A stretch of DNA of 64,000 bases from Psychrobacter fulvigenes (GCF_904846155.1 NZ_CAJGZP010000001.1:1736001-1800000), one strand, 5' to 3'; shown: positions 1 to 8,781, counted from the stretch's first letter. Notes: a model not told the origin generated them from the sequence alone. A program made the numbers and translations.

Positions 1-161
1 CAGTTGACACCATGGGTCGAGCGCACCACCTTGTCATACTGCCAGCGGCTGCGATAGGAGTTTTCCCACTCACGAGATTCATCACGCGTCTCGCCATGCC
101 CATCGGCGAACTCTCCTTTTTTGCGTTTAAAAAAGCGGAATTGGTCGAGTAAATGACTCAT
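1..161 (-). CDS. narG: Respiratory nitrate reductase alpha subunit, N-terminus (partial)
   Basis: Only the first 53 codons lie in the window; the gene runs off the left edge. The translation begins [18 protein letters not shown] and continues through a [13 protein letters not shown] segment to RSTHGVN, which matches the N-terminus of NarG, the molybdenum catalytic subunit of membrane-bound NarGHI. The ATG at 161 is preceded by an AGAGGA ribosome site. NarG reduces nitrate to nitrite on the cytoplasmic face using quinol electrons delivered by NarI and NarH. The next gene upstream, narK, has its own terminator, so narG probably starts from a promoter in 162-480, where a NarL-like site is seen. 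Identity is firm despite the short piece. Confidence 0.93.
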   Translation of the reverse strand, partial: MSHLLDQFRFFKRKKGEFADGHGETRDESREWENSYRSRWQYDKVVRSTHGVN

Positions 162-354
162 TTTGCTATCCTCTATTTTGTGACCTAGGGTGTATTTAGA
201 GCTGGGCGTATAAAGACGAATACAGAGTCTCTACTGTGTGCCGAAAAGCTGTAAATATTGCTTTAATTAATGCTGCTTTGTTTAATACTGTTTCGATATC
301 ATCATTCTAAATAAGCGGCGATAGTCTTACTATCATCTAACATGAGCAGAGCAC

Positions 355-370
355 TACCCCCTAAGTAGTA
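355..370. promoter_or_regulatory. Candidate NarL 7-2-7 binding site upstream of narG
   Basis: TACCCCCTAAGTAGTA is an inverted pair of heptamers separated by 2 bp. It matches the NarL/NarP consensus TACYYMT-N2-AKRRGTA except at one position in each half. It lies about 195 bp upstream of the narG start, in the gap that separates narG from narK. The rest of this gap (162-568) holds the narK terminator and no gene. Confidence 0.5.
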
Positions 371-469
371 GTCAAAAATATACTTTTGGTAAAAACACTC
401 CAGTCAAAAACCCAACCAAATATATTGAAAACATCCAACAGCGCTCGTTTTTGATAGCTCAGCACCTCG

Positions 470-516
470 CAAACAAACAAAAAAAAGTGCGACTCACCTC
501 AGCAAGTAGCACTTTT
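470..516 (-). terminator. Rho-independent terminator of narK
   Basis: On the minus strand, downstream of the narK stop, AAAGTGC/GCACTTT arms enclose a short loop and are followed by a run of eight or more T. This separates narK transcription from narG. Confidence 0.65.
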
Positions 517-568
517 GAAACTTTTAAGCAGGATGTTTTGGACCATACCCTCTTTTAGAATAATGGAT

Positions 569-1948
569 TTAGCATGGAATCTCAGCGTTACCGCGGCTGT
601 AATACCACCAAGTCAAAACGATACAGAGAATATAAAAGACGATTAATGCGATGAACGTCCCATTCACCCCTAAGCCTGAGCCAAACATCTTCGGCACAAA
701 GAATGCACCATACGCAGCAATGGCAGCGGTAAAGCCAACCACAGCAGCAGACTCTTTTCGTATCTCGACAAACAGCTCTTCAGTACCAACCTTACTAGGC
801 TTAAGCCGCTCTAAAAAAGTCTTAAAAATAACAGGTATCATACTAAAGGTAGAGCCGTTACCAATGCCTGTGGTAATGAACAGCACCATAAAGGAGATGA
901 AATAACCACCAAAGCTGCCTGCATGGCTTTCACTAGGTAAGAAGTACATCACCGACATGACTGCTAATACCATGACGATATAGTTCCAAAAGGTCACTCT
1001 AGCGCCGCCTACTTTATCAGCGATCCAACCACCTAATGGACGAAACAACGCGCCTACTAACGGGCCTAAAAAGGCAAACTTCAGCGCATTGATTTCAGGA
1101 AAAGAGCTTTTGATCAGCATCGGAAATGCCGCTGAAAACCCAATAAACGAGCCAAAAGTAGCCATATAAAGGATACACATGATCCAGTTGTGCTTACGCT
1201 TAAAGATAACCGACTGGTCTTTAAAAGACGCTTTGGCAGATGAGATGTCATTCATCATGAACCATGCAGCGACAGATATAAACACAATAAACGGCACCCA
1301 AATAAAGCCAGCATTTTGCAGATAAAGCTCTTTTCCCGCTGCCGTTATTTGAGGCGCGCCGCCCAATGCACCAAATATGCCAAGGCCAATGACTACAGGC
1401 ACCACAAACTGCATGACTGACACGCCTAGGTTACCAAGTCCGGCGTTGAGACCAAGTGCTGTGCCTTGTTTGGCTTTAGGATAAAAGAAGGAGATGTTGG
1501 ACATCGACGATGAGAAGTTAGCGCCACCCAAGCCGCATAACAGCGCAATAATGGCAAAGACACTGAAGGGGGTTTCGGGGTTTTGTACCGCAAAACCCAT
1601 CCATAATGCTGGGATTAATAACGAGGCCGTAGATATCGCTGTCCAACGTCTGCCACCAAATATCGGCACCATAAAAGAGTAAAATATGCGCAGCGTCGCG
1701 CCTGTCAATCCAGGCAGCGCCGCTAGCCAAAACAGTTGACCATCATCAAACGCAAAGCCAATCTCTGGTAGGTTTACAATGACTGCACTCCATACCATCC
1801 ACACGGCAAAGGCAAGTAACAGTGCAGGTATCGAGACCCACAAGTTGCGATTGGCGACTTTGTTACCACCTCCTTCCCAAAACTCTTCTACTTCAGGCCG
1901 CCAATCAGTAATGAGCTTGCCGCCTTTTACATTGTATTTACTGCCCAT
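569..1948 (-). CDS. narK: NarK nitrate/nitrite transporter
   Basis: A major-facilitator membrane protein of about 459 residues with some twelve hydrophobic segments. It carries both nitrate-signature stretches of the NarK family: GLGGANFSSSM (about residue 140) and GIGNGSTFSMIP (about residue 365). It would exchange nitrite for nitrate, or co-import nitrate, across the inner membrane and so feed NarG. I chose the ATG at 1948 because GAGGA lies just upstream; a GTG four codons earlier is possible but has no ribosome site. The neighbours narG and narXL support the role. The transport mode cannot be settled from sequence alone. Confidence 0.93.
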   Translation of the reverse strand: MGSKYNVKGGKLITDWRPEVEEFWEGGGNKVANRNLWVSIPALLLAFAVWMVWSAVIVNLPEIGFAFDDGQLFWLAALPGLTGATLRIFYSFMVPIFGGRRWTAISTASLLIPALWMGFAVQNPETPFSVFAIIALLCGLGGANFSSSMSNISFFYPKAKQGTALGLNAGLGNLGVSVMQFVVPVVIGLGIFGALGGAPQITAAGKELYLQNAGFIWVPFIVFISVAAWFMMNDISSAKASFKDQSVIFKRKHNWIMCILYMATFGSFIGFSAAFPMLIKSSFPEINALKFAFLGPLVGALFRPLGGWIADKVGGARVTFWNYIVMVLAVMSVMYFLPSESHAGSFGGYFISFMVLFITTGIGNGSTFSMIPVIFKTFLERLKPSKVGTEELFVEIRKESAAVVGFTAAIAAYGAFFVPKMFGSGLGVNGTFIALIVFYILCIVLTWWYYSRGNAEIPC

Positions 1949-2050
1949 GTTATTCCTCACTTAGTATCGTCTATGCTTGGTTATGATTGGTATTTTTATA
2001 TCATCAACTTATCATGCTAAGCAGCTATAACAACGCAGTGACCATCGGGG

Positions 2051-2066
2051 GCTTATCCTGATAAGC
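2051..2066. promoter_or_regulatory. Perfect 7-2-7 palindrome between narK and narX
   Basis: GCTTATCCTGATAAGC is a perfect inverted repeat about 100 bp upstream of narK and 235 bp upstream of narX. Its spacing is like a NarL/NarP site and its core TTAT-N4-ATAA only weakly resembles an FNR/Anr box (TTGAT-N4-ATCAA). The regulator is unknown. Confidence 0.4.
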
Positions 2067-2183
2067 TACGTATTACGATTGCCTCTCTGCTTTATGACTC
2101 ATTGATGTCTTAGAGCAATGACTTACGGTACTTTGTTTTCATTATTATGAGTATTAATACATAGTGGTATACTGATGGCTTAA

Positions 2184-2222
2184 AGGGGTATATTGATGAC
2201 GGACTCCGCATCGATAGGAGTA
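2184..2222. promoter_or_regulatory. Two NarL-like heptamers upstream of narX
   Basis: AGGGGTA (2184-2190) and AGGAGTA (2216-2222) both match the NarL heptamer AKRRGTA and point the same way, 32 bp apart (about three helical turns). They sit in the narK-narX divergent region (1949-2299), which holds no gene. Heptamers are short, so chance occurrence is possible. Confidence 0.35.
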
Positions 2223-2299
2223 CATTTAAATTCATACTCTCAAGTACTGAAAGCTGTCGTCTCTCAAAACCCGTCCTATTGATAGGTGTATCTTAATTA

Positions 2300-4345
2300 A
2301 TGATGAACCGAATATTACGACACTCACTACCACTGCGTGCTTGGGCTGCGGTCTTTGCCATCTCTGCCTTGTGCCTGCTTTCGGCGTTGAGTAGTGGCAT
2401 GCTGGCATGGGTATCACAAGCAGATGCGCAAGCCATCAACAGCGCAGGCTCGATACGCATGGCGACGTATCGCATCAACTTTCAGCTGGCAAATGATTTT
2501 GATGATGACTATATTGCAGGTTTGGACATGGGTCTTGCAGCTGATGATAGCGCGAGTCGAAACCAAGGCTCCACTCAAGGTAATAATAACAATAGCGACC
2601 AAAGCAAGTCTGCCATCGTACTGTCTTTGGTTGAGGATATGGAAAACAGGCTGGCAAGCTTGCGTGAATATCAGTTAAATTATGCCAACCAACATGACGT
2701 CATCAATAACCAGTTTGAAAGGATTGAATCGCAGTGGCTAAGCAATTTAAAACCTGCTTTGTTGGCGCAAGATAAGCAAGGTTTTTATACTTTTTCCTCT
2801 CAATATATTGAAGATGTGGACAGCTTTGTCAGTGAGTTGCAGCATAGGAACGAGCAGCGCCAGACTTGGCAGCAGTCGCTGCAAGTCGCGTCGATCATCC
2901 TGACTATCATCATTTTGTTGATTGGTATGCATAAGCTGCGCAGAAATGTATTGATACCCGTACAACAGCTAATCCAAGCCAACCGTCAGTTTAGACAAGG
3001 TAAGCACGATACCAGAGTGTCTATCACAGGCTATGGAGAGTTCAATGCATTGGGGGAGTCTTTCAATGATATGGCTAGTACCATTGAGACTTATAAGCAC
3101 TCACTTAAGAGTGAGGTAAACACAAAAACTCAGCACTTAGTCAAAGCCAACGAAGTGCTATCGCTATTTTATGACTTCTCTAAGCATCTAACGACCAGCA
3201 AAGTAAGCCTACATAAGCTGGATAGCCTCATCACCGACTTCGGTAATATTTTTCCGCATTTAGACTTCACTTTATGTCTACAAAATAACGCCCTCCACAA
3301 TAAAGACTCTATCGCTCTCCACGATGACAAAATGAAAGAGCTATGTAGCAAGCTCAACTGTGACAACTGCTCAATCAAAGAAGACATCTACACTCAAACT
3401 TACCCGATCACTCATCTGAATGATGAGTTTGGCGAGTTAAAGGTGAGACCTAAGTCTATCTTGCTGATGAGCAGCTCTACGTCAGGTGTTAATAAGTCAA
3501 AGGATGATAAAAAGTCTGTATCGCCCTCACAGCGCATTAAAACCATAGAGATTGATAGTACTTATCTAGATACGGAGAATAGCGAGCTTATCGTCGCGCT
3601 CACTAACCTGATCAGCACCGCCCTATCTCTGCGTAAACAAAGACAGCAGGAGCATCAGCTCATTTTATTTGAAGAGCGTTCTACTATCGCAAGAGAGCTA
3701 CATGACTCTCTAGCGCAGTCGTTGTCTTATCTCAAGATTCAAGTCAGTGTCCTAGAAAGGCACCTAAGGAATGTCTCTGACCAAGAGTGCGCGACCAATA
3801 TCTCGCAGCATATCGAGCAAATAAAAGCAGGTCTTAATTCGGCTTATCAACAGCTAAGAGACCTGCTAGTCACTTTCCGTCTGACCATTGATAGTGATAA
3901 CTTCGATGACGCCCTGCACGAGGCTGCCAACGAGTTCGCTGCGAAGGGCAACTTTGAGGTTGTCGTCAATAACAAAGTGATGACGCTCAACTTAAATGCC
4001 AATGAGCAGGTGAACTTGATTCAAATCACACGAGAAGCGCTGTCAAATATCAGCAGACATGCTCAAGCCACAAACGTCGCCATCGAGCTGGGTTATGATG
4101 AGACAAACGAGCACATTGTTATGCAGATCATCGATGACGGCATTGGTATCTCAGGTAGCGTTGATCAGTCTCAGCATCATGGCTTAATGATTATGCAAGA
4201 GCGCGCCCGCCATTTAGGAGGGAATGTGACTTTATCGGACAACGAGCCTACTGGCACGATAGTCACTACCCTCTTTACCCCTAATTTTTTTAATGACTAC
4301 ACGACTCTACAAACCACTGGTAGTGCCAACAAAGAATCCATTTAA
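2300..4345 (+). CDS. narX: Nitrate/nitrite sensor histidine kinase NarX
   Basis: A 681-residue membrane sensor. Order of parts: TM1 (about 13-37); a periplasmic P-box INSAGSIRMATYRI (about 46-59), the nitrate-sensing helix of NarX/NarQ; TM2 (about 196-213); a HAMP linker; a central module with cysteines at 349, 354 and 357; a HisKA_3 dimerisation helix with ARELHDSLAQS, phospho-acceptor His468; and a C-terminal HATPase with an EALSNISRHA N-box. It would phosphorylate NarL, encoded 55 bp downstream. The periplasmic loop is longer than I would expect and carries a Ser/Asn-rich patch at about 84-100. The start has only a weak ribosome site; the second Met codon directly after is equally possible. 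Confidence 0.93.
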   Translation: MMNRILRHSLPLRAWAAVFAISALCLLSALSSGMLAWVSQADAQAINSAGSIRMATYRINFQLANDFDDDYIAGLDMGLAADDSASRNQGSTQGNNNNSDQSKSAIVLSLVEDMENRLASLREYQLNYANQHDVINNQFERIESQWLSNLKPALLAQDKQGFYTFSSQYIEDVDSFVSELQHRNEQRQTWQQSLQVASIILTIIILLIGMHKLRRNVLIPVQQLIQANRQFRQGKHDTRVSITGYGEFNALGESFNDMASTIETYKHSLKSEVNTKTQHLVKANEVLSLFYDFSKHLTTSKVSLHKLDSLITDFGNIFPHLDFTLCLQNNALHNKDSIALHDDKMKELCSKLNCDNCSIKEDIYTQTYPITHLNDEFGELKVRPKSILLMSSSTSGVNKSKDDKKSVSPSQRIKTIEIDSTYLDTENSELIVALTNLISTALSLRKQRQQEHQLILFEERSTIARELHDSLAQSLSYLKIQVSVLERHLRNVSDQECATNISQHIEQIKAGLNSAYQQLRDLLVTFRLTIDSDNFDDALHEAANEFAAKGNFEVVVNNKVMTLNLNANEQVNLIQITREALSNISRHAQATNVAIELGYDETNEHIVMQIIDDGIGISGSVDQSQHHGLMIMQERARHLGGNVTLSDNEPTGTIVTTLFTPNFFNDYTTLQTTGSANKESI

Positions 4346-4400
4346 AGGTTCAGAGATTGAAAGCACTTAATTTGTATGAGTTTTAATTTGTGAGTATTTT

Positions 4401-5060
4401 ATGAGTACTAAAGTTTATACCGCCACCTCTCCTGCCAAGCTTTTATTGGTAGACGACCATCCTATGCTACGCCGAGGTATTGCAGAGCTGTTGGGGCTGG
4501 AGAATGACGTAAAAGTCGTTGGTGAGGCAAATAACGGCATGGAAGCATTGGAATTTTTGGAAAACAATGACGTAGACCTGGTTATCCTCGATCATAAAAT
4601 GCCGATATTGACGGGACTAGAGACGCTCAGAGAAATCAAGGCCAGAGGCATCGATGTAAAAACTCTCTTATTTAATGTTTCTGATAGTGGGGAGGATGTA
4701 CAAGAGGCGCTCAAGCTAGGAGTAGATGGCTATCTATTAAAGGACATGGAGCCAGAGCTAATCATCGTCGATATCAGAAAGGTGCTACGAGGAGAGCTGG
4801 TCATCAGTCCAAATCTGGCATCGATACTGGCGCAAACCATGCGCAAGCCGAGCATTGATGATATCGCAGGCAATCTGACCGCCAGAGAGCTGCAAGTTAT
4901 CCAAATGATCGCTGAGGGTCTCAGCAACAAAATGATTGCCAATAAGCTCGATATCGCAGAGTCCACGGTAAAGGTACATGTCAAACATATCCTTAACAAA
5001 ACTGGACTGCGTACCCGCGTAGAAGCTGCGGTATGGACGGTAAATCATTTGTCTAAATAG
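4401..5060 (+). CDS. narL: Response regulator NarL
   Basis: A 219-residue regulator with an N-terminal receiver (acidic pair DD at 18-19, phospho-acceptor Asp64 in VILDHKMP, Lys114 in YLLKD) and a C-terminal LuxR/FixJ-type helix-turn-helix (about 155-215, with LTARELQVIQMIAEGLSNK). Partner of NarX immediately upstream. When phosphorylated it would bind TACYYMT-type heptamers at nitrate-respiration promoters; candidates are seen near narG, narX and the yeaR-like gene. A 221-bp repeat element now separates its stop codon from the terminator at 5328. Confidence 0.93.
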   Translation: MSTKVYTATSPAKLLLVDDHPMLRRGIAELLGLENDVKVVGEANNGMEALEFLENNDVDLVILDHKMPILTGLETLREIKARGIDVKTLLFNVSDSGEDVQEALKLGVDGYLLKDMEPELIIVDIRKVLRGELVISPNLASILAQTMRKPSIDDIAGNLTARELQVIQMIAEGLSNKMIANKLDIAESTVKVHVKHILNKTGLRTRVEAAVWTVNHLSK

Positions 5061-5085
5061 ATGCCTTAAAACATTGTGGCCGTTT

Positions 5086-5326
5086 GTATAAGTCACCCCA
5101 CTCTCAACTTAGCATGAACTATCGTAGGCTGTGGCTTTAGCCCAGCATAGTAACTTTGCAAAAGCAAGCTCTCGTAGGGTGGGTTAGTTTTATTAAATTC
5201 TCGTAGAGAACGAGGATGAAACGTAACCCGCCGATGTTATATTGGCGAATGTTATCTAAACTACTTGGCGGGTTACGCTGCCGCTAACCCACCCTACAAA
5301 ATAAGTTGAGAGTGGCGTATAAGTCA
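5086..5326. repeat. MITE-like element with direct-repeat flanks downstream of narL
   Basis: The termini CCACTCTCAACTTA (5098-5111) and TAAGTTGAGAGTGG (5302-5315) are perfect 14-bp inverted repeats. Internally, GTAGGGTGGGTTAG pairs with CTAACCCACCCTAC, and CGTAACCCGCC with GGCGGGTTACG, so the whole unit can fold into a long hairpin. GTATAAGTCA stands directly on the left (5086-5095) and on the right (5317-5326), as a 10-bp target duplication would. No coding capacity. The inserted unit is about 5096-5316. Confidence 0.75.
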
Positions 5327-5327
5327 T

Positions 5328-5366
5328 AAAAAACCACCCAGTTTATTCATCACTAGGTGGTTTTTT
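5328..5366 (+). terminator. Terminator of narXL, pushed away by the inserted repeat
   Basis: AAAAAACCACC and GGTGGTTTTTT arms enclose a loop of about 17 nt. The hairpin could work in both directions, ending narXL on the plus strand and the second narK-family gene on the minus strand. Confidence 0.75.
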
Positions 5367-5394
5367 ATATTTTAAATTAACGTCTCAAGTCCAA

Positions 5395-5484
5395 CTAGGA
5401 CGTGTCATCATTTAGATGGCGAGGCTTAAAATAAGATAAATTGCGGTCAAATATTTATAAGTGCTAATTGGTGACACGCCCTAG
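5395..5484. repeat. Short inverted-repeat element, TTAGGGCGTGT family, copy A
   Basis: CTAGGACGTGTCA at the left end is the inverse of TGACACGCCCTAG at the right end with one mismatch. The 90-bp unit ends 1 bp before the stop codon of the second narK-family gene. Related termini occur at 44895-44962 and 53661-53727. Confidence 0.6.
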
Positions 5485-5485
5485 A

Positions 5486-6967
5486 TTATCGAGCTTCTTC
5501 AGCCGCGATATGACGATCCACTGATGACATTTTGTATTCATCACCAAAGGCATCTTCAGGCTCTTCTAGCCAGAAGTAACAAACCAACCAAGCGATGAAA
5601 GCACCGACTGCGATAATCAAGAAGAACTGATTTGGCTCTACAAAGGTATAAATAAACAAGTAGAACACTGCGCCAACGTTGCCATAAGCACCCGCCATAC
5701 CAGATATCTGACCTGTCAGACGGCGCTTGATCGAAGGAATAATACCAAAGGTTGCGCCCTCAGCCCCTTGTACAAATACCGAGCACAAGATAGTGAACAC
5801 AACGGCGATAAATAGTGGCCACTGAGCATTGAGCAACCCCATTAGCCCAAACCCAATACCAATACCGAACATATATATGAGCATGACCAGACGGCGGTTG
5901 CCGACCTTGTCAGAGATATAGCCACCCAATGGACGCGCCCATAAGTTTACAAAGGCAAAGGTTGAGGCGACCAGTCCTGCTGCGGTAGGGTCAAGCTTCC
6001 ATGTCGCAGCAAAGAACATCGGCAGCATAGAGACCACCGCAAGCTCTGCGCCAAAGTTGGCAAAATAACTGACGTTGAGCGCAGCCACTGACTTAAAGGG
6101 ATACTTATCATCTTCAGGTATACCTGCTTTTAGCATTGGTACGTTGACACTAATCGCCTTATAAATCTGATACGCAACCACAGCAGCGATGACAATATAA
6201 AGTATCCAAGCCCCTGTCTCACTCAAAAATCCCATGTCTTGAGTACGATAGACCAAGACCCCTAATACGCCATATAAAGGAATGGTAAACAAACAATACA
6301 ACCATAGATCACGCCAGCTAGATACTTCTAAAGCCCCTGACTTACGTGATTTCTTACGAGTACCCTCTGTCGGACCATCTGTGATTAAAAACCAATAAGC
6401 AACGCCGTATAGCGCCATCAATAGCCCAGATAAGGCAATCGCCCAGCGCCACCCATCATCACCACCAAAGAACTGTAGCGCCACGGTCGGGATGGTAATC
6501 GCCGCAGCCGCAGAGCCAAAGTTTCCCCAGCCCGCATAGAAGCCTTCTGCAAAGCCAATATCTTTTGGCTTAAACCATAGCGCTGTCATATGGATACCGA
6601 CGACGAAACCTGCACCGACGATAGACATAAATAAGCGCGCAACAAACAGCTGCATGGCTGATGTACCAAAAGCGAAAAACCAGGTCGGTATCGCCATTAC
6701 CACCATCAATATCGAAAACACTCTTCTAGGTCCGAAACGATCCAATGCCATTCCCACCACCACACGACCTGGAATGGTCAAAGCCACGTTGGCAATTAAG
6801 AAAAGCTTGATATGATCTGGTGTCAAATAGCTCTCGGTCTGTAGCATAGACGTCGCAAGCGGCGCCATGTTGAACCAGACATAAAACGTCAGAAAAAAAG
6901 CGATCCACGTGTAGTGAAGCGCTCTTATCTCACGGCGTTCCAACTCAAGTAGCTCTTTTGCATGCAT
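5486..6967 (-). CDS. Second NarK-family nitrate/nitrite transporter
   Basis: A major-facilitator protein of about 493 residues, near the same size as the first NarK but clearly different in sequence. Nitrate-signature-like stretches GAGFVVGIHMTALWF and GAEGATFGIIPSI replace the NarK-type ones, placing it in a separate branch of the nitrate/nitrite porter family (NarK1/NrtP-like). I chose the ATG at 6967 because GGAGGA lies 8 bp upstream; the longer reading to 7036 has no ribosome site. It converges on narXL and is divergent from the yeaR-like gene, so it probably shares nitrate control. Two-porter arrangements, one symporter and one antiporter, are known in denitrifiers; the mode here is inference. 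Confidence 0.88.
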   Translation of the reverse strand: MHAKELLELERREIRALHYTWIAFFLTFYVWFNMAPLATSMLQTESYLTPDHIKLFLIANVALTIPGRVVVGMALDRFGPRRVFSILMVVMAIPTWFFAFGTSAMQLFVARLFMSIVGAGFVVGIHMTALWFKPKDIGFAEGFYAGWGNFGSAAAAITIPTVALQFFGGDDGWRWAIALSGLLMALYGVAYWFLITDGPTEGTRKKSRKSGALEVSSWRDLWLYCLFTIPLYGVLGVLVYRTQDMGFLSETGAWILYIVIAAVVAYQIYKAISVNVPMLKAGIPEDDKYPFKSVAALNVSYFANFGAELAVVSMLPMFFAATWKLDPTAAGLVASTFAFVNLWARPLGGYISDKVGNRRLVMLIYMFGIGIGFGLMGLLNAQWPLFIAVVFTILCSVFVQGAEGATFGIIPSIKRRLTGQISGMAGAYGNVGAVFYLFIYTFVEPNQFFLIIAVGAFIAWLVCYFWLEEPEDAFGDEYKMSSVDRHIAAEEAR

Positions 6968-7112
6968 AACAAATGTCCTCCAAAAAAACTTGATAGTCCT
7001 AATGGAGACAATGTAACAATAATGTATCCGCTTCACTATCGAGCAAAAGCGGTACGTACTCTACATTTAGTACTACTAAATGAGCATCAAAAGGTAATAC
7101 CAATTGGTGCTG

Positions 7113-7253
7113 TACCCATTAGCTAATCATGGGATGATAAAACAGTAAAAACACCTTAGCTCTATAGCACAAAAGGTGCTATACTTAGTAATGATTATCA
7201 TTATTATTTATATTACTTGCCAAATACGACATCAAGATGCTCAAAAGACATCT
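7113..7253. promoter_or_regulatory. Regulatory cluster between the second narK-family gene and the yeaR-like gene
   Basis: Three candidate sites lie here. TACCCAT at 7113-7119 is a perfect NarL heptamer. TAATGATTATCATTATTA at 7189-7206 matches 16 of 19 positions of the Fur-box consensus. AGATG-N9-CATCT at 7235-7253 recalls the NsrR operator, though with a shorter spacer than the E. coli site (9 against 11). A perfect palindrome ACCAATTGGT lies at 7099-7108. Fur-type control is the best supported by sequence; nitrate/NO control fits the gene function. Confidence 0.5.
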
Positions 7254-7278
7254 ATAACCAACACATCAAGGAGTTACC

Positions 7279-7665
7279 ATGAACCAACCAACCATCATCC
7301 CAAGTCACTGGAAAATAAAACGCTCTACGCACTTTTTTACCAAAGATAAAGTTCCCAAAGCCTTATTAACTCATCACAATACTGCAGAGGGCGTATTTGG
7401 CCAAATTTGTGTCATGCAAGGTGTTGTCACCTTTTACGGATTTGCCAACGAAGCCGCCACTGAACCTGAGCAAACCATAGTCATTCGAGCAGGACAGTTT
7501 GCTGTTAGTCCGCCGCAGTATTGGCATCGGGTAGAATTAAGCGATGACGCTCAATTTAATATTAACTTTTGGACAGAAGGCGATACAGGCAATAAGTCAC
7601 TGTTTAATAGCTCGACCATCCATAGCAAACCTATTGAGGCGCTATTTGACAAACCCGAAACTTAA
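7279..7665 (+). CDS. YeaR-like DUF1971 cupin protein
   Basis: 128 residues, start set by AAGGAG 7 bp upstream. It aligns by eye over its length with E. coli YeaR: RSTHFFTKDKVPKALLTHH, then VMQGVVTFYGFA, then EPEQTIVIRAGQFAVSPPQYWH and FNINFW. This small beta-barrel family is poorly characterised; E. coli yeaR belongs to the nitrate/nitrite and NO-responsive yeaR-yoaG operon (NarL, NsrR). Finding a homologue beside narK and narXL suggests a role in nitrosative stress during nitrate respiration. The function is inference; the family call is good. Confidence 0.8.
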   Translation: MNQPTIIPSHWKIKRSTHFFTKDKVPKALLTHHNTAEGVFGQICVMQGVVTFYGFANEAATEPEQTIVIRAGQFAVSPPQYWHRVELSDDAQFNINFWTEGDTGNKSLFNSSTIHSKPIEALFDKPET

Positions 7666-7774
7666 AGACGTATCACCTTTGCACATTAAACAAATGCACA
7701 TTAAACAAATACCTCAGATGGCTATTAGCTATCCGATTCATGAATGATTCCCAACGCACTAACTAGGTGAGCGG

Positions 7775-8545
7775 ATGATGACAAAACCTTTGTACCAAAA
7801 AGCAAAAAGTATCGAAGCATTGTCTGCAAACTTTGCTGATATCGAAAAACGCATTCAACAAGCCTGTCAACGTGCAAATAGAGAGACAGGCTCTGTACGT
7901 CTTTTACCAGTCACCAAGACAGTTGATGAAGACATCATAAGAATGGCGTTCACGCTTGGCTATGACTACTTTGGCGAAAACAAAGTACAAGAAGCTGTAG
8001 AAAAACAGGAGTCGATGAATGATTTACCTATTAATTGGTCTGTCATCGGTCACCTTCAAACCAACAAAATCAAGTATGTGGCTAGATTTGCCACAGAGTT
8101 TCAAGCACTTGATAGTTTAAAAGTGGCTAAAAGACTCAATGAGCGCTTACAGCTTGAAGATAGACACATGGAAGTACTGATACAAGTGAATACGTCAGAT
8201 GAAGCAAGCAAATACGGGCTACACCCTACTGAAGTTGCTGATTTTATTGAACAAATTAAGTCACTTGATAGATTAAGAGTTAAAGGGCTTATGACCTTGG
8301 CACTCTTGTCTAACAATGCAGAAAAAGTGAGAGACTGCTTTATCTTATTACGAAATATCAGAGATGGCCTGCTAGACACCCTACCCGCTAATATGAGTAT
8401 GCAAGAGCTCTCTATGGGTATGTCTGGTGACTTTGAAATAGCTATTGAAGAAGGGGCGACTATTGTTCGAGTAGGTCAAGCAATCTTTGGTGCTAGAGCC
8501 TTGCCAGACAGCCATTATTGGCCAGAAAACCATATAAACAATTAG
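7775..8545 (+). CDS. YggS-family pyridoxal-phosphate homeostasis protein
   Basis: 256 residues with the fold-type III PLP-binding pattern of YggS/PLPBP: LLPVTKTV, where Lys48 would hold PLP, FGENKVQEA, INWSVIGHLQTNKIKY, a QVNTSDEASKYGL strand, and SMGMSGDFEIAIEEGATIVRVGQAIFGAR near the C-terminus. It binds and buffers PLP and affects amino-acid homeostasis. Ribosome site TAGGTGAG precedes two Met codons. In many genomes yggS sits beside pilT or proC; here it stands alone after the yeaR-like gene, so it could be a second copy. Confidence 0.9.
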   Translation: MMTKPLYQKAKSIEALSANFADIEKRIQQACQRANRETGSVRLLPVTKTVDEDIIRMAFTLGYDYFGENKVQEAVEKQESMNDLPINWSVIGHLQTNKIKYVARFATEFQALDSLKVAKRLNERLQLEDRHMEVLIQVNTSDEASKYGLHPTEVADFIEQIKSLDRLRVKGLMTLALLSNNAEKVRDCFILLRNIRDGLLDTLPANMSMQELSMGMSGDFEIAIEEGATIVRVGQAIFGARALPDSHYWPENHINN

Positions 8546-8747
8546 ATCCTTTTGCAGTGCTTAATTTCCCCGATGAAGCTGATACAACCAGTGAACATAA
8601 GATACTGAAATAACCACCTCCTACTAGCGACAACCATACGCTCAAAGCCTATTTTTAAATAATCTTTCAAAGAGCCCGTCTAACAATTAACCTAGATTTA
8701 GCATGGATATTGACTTATCCCTTGCTTAAAGGGCGCTTTATAAATAA

Positions 8748-8767
8748 GATAGTAATTGATTACTATC
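8748..8767. promoter_or_regulatory. Palindromic operator before tetR, with candidate promoter
   Basis: GATAGTAAT-TG-ATTACTATC is a perfect 9-2-9 palindrome 14 bp upstream of the tetR start. TTGCTT (8722-8727) with TAAGAT (8745-8750) at 17 bp spacing could be the -35/-10 pair, so the operator would overlap the -10 box. This is the usual layout for an autorepressed TetR gene and its efflux operon. Confidence 0.65.
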
Positions 8768-8781
8768 TTTTAGGAGCGCCC

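Noticed and set aside
1981..2050. FNR/Anr box upstream of narK
   Set aside because: Only half-sites (TTGAT) were seen with no matching ATCAA at the right distance.
7240..7253. A firm NsrR operator upstream of the yeaR-like gene
   Set aside because: The dyad has the wrong spacer (9 rather than 11) compared with E. coli sites, so I list it only as a candidate.
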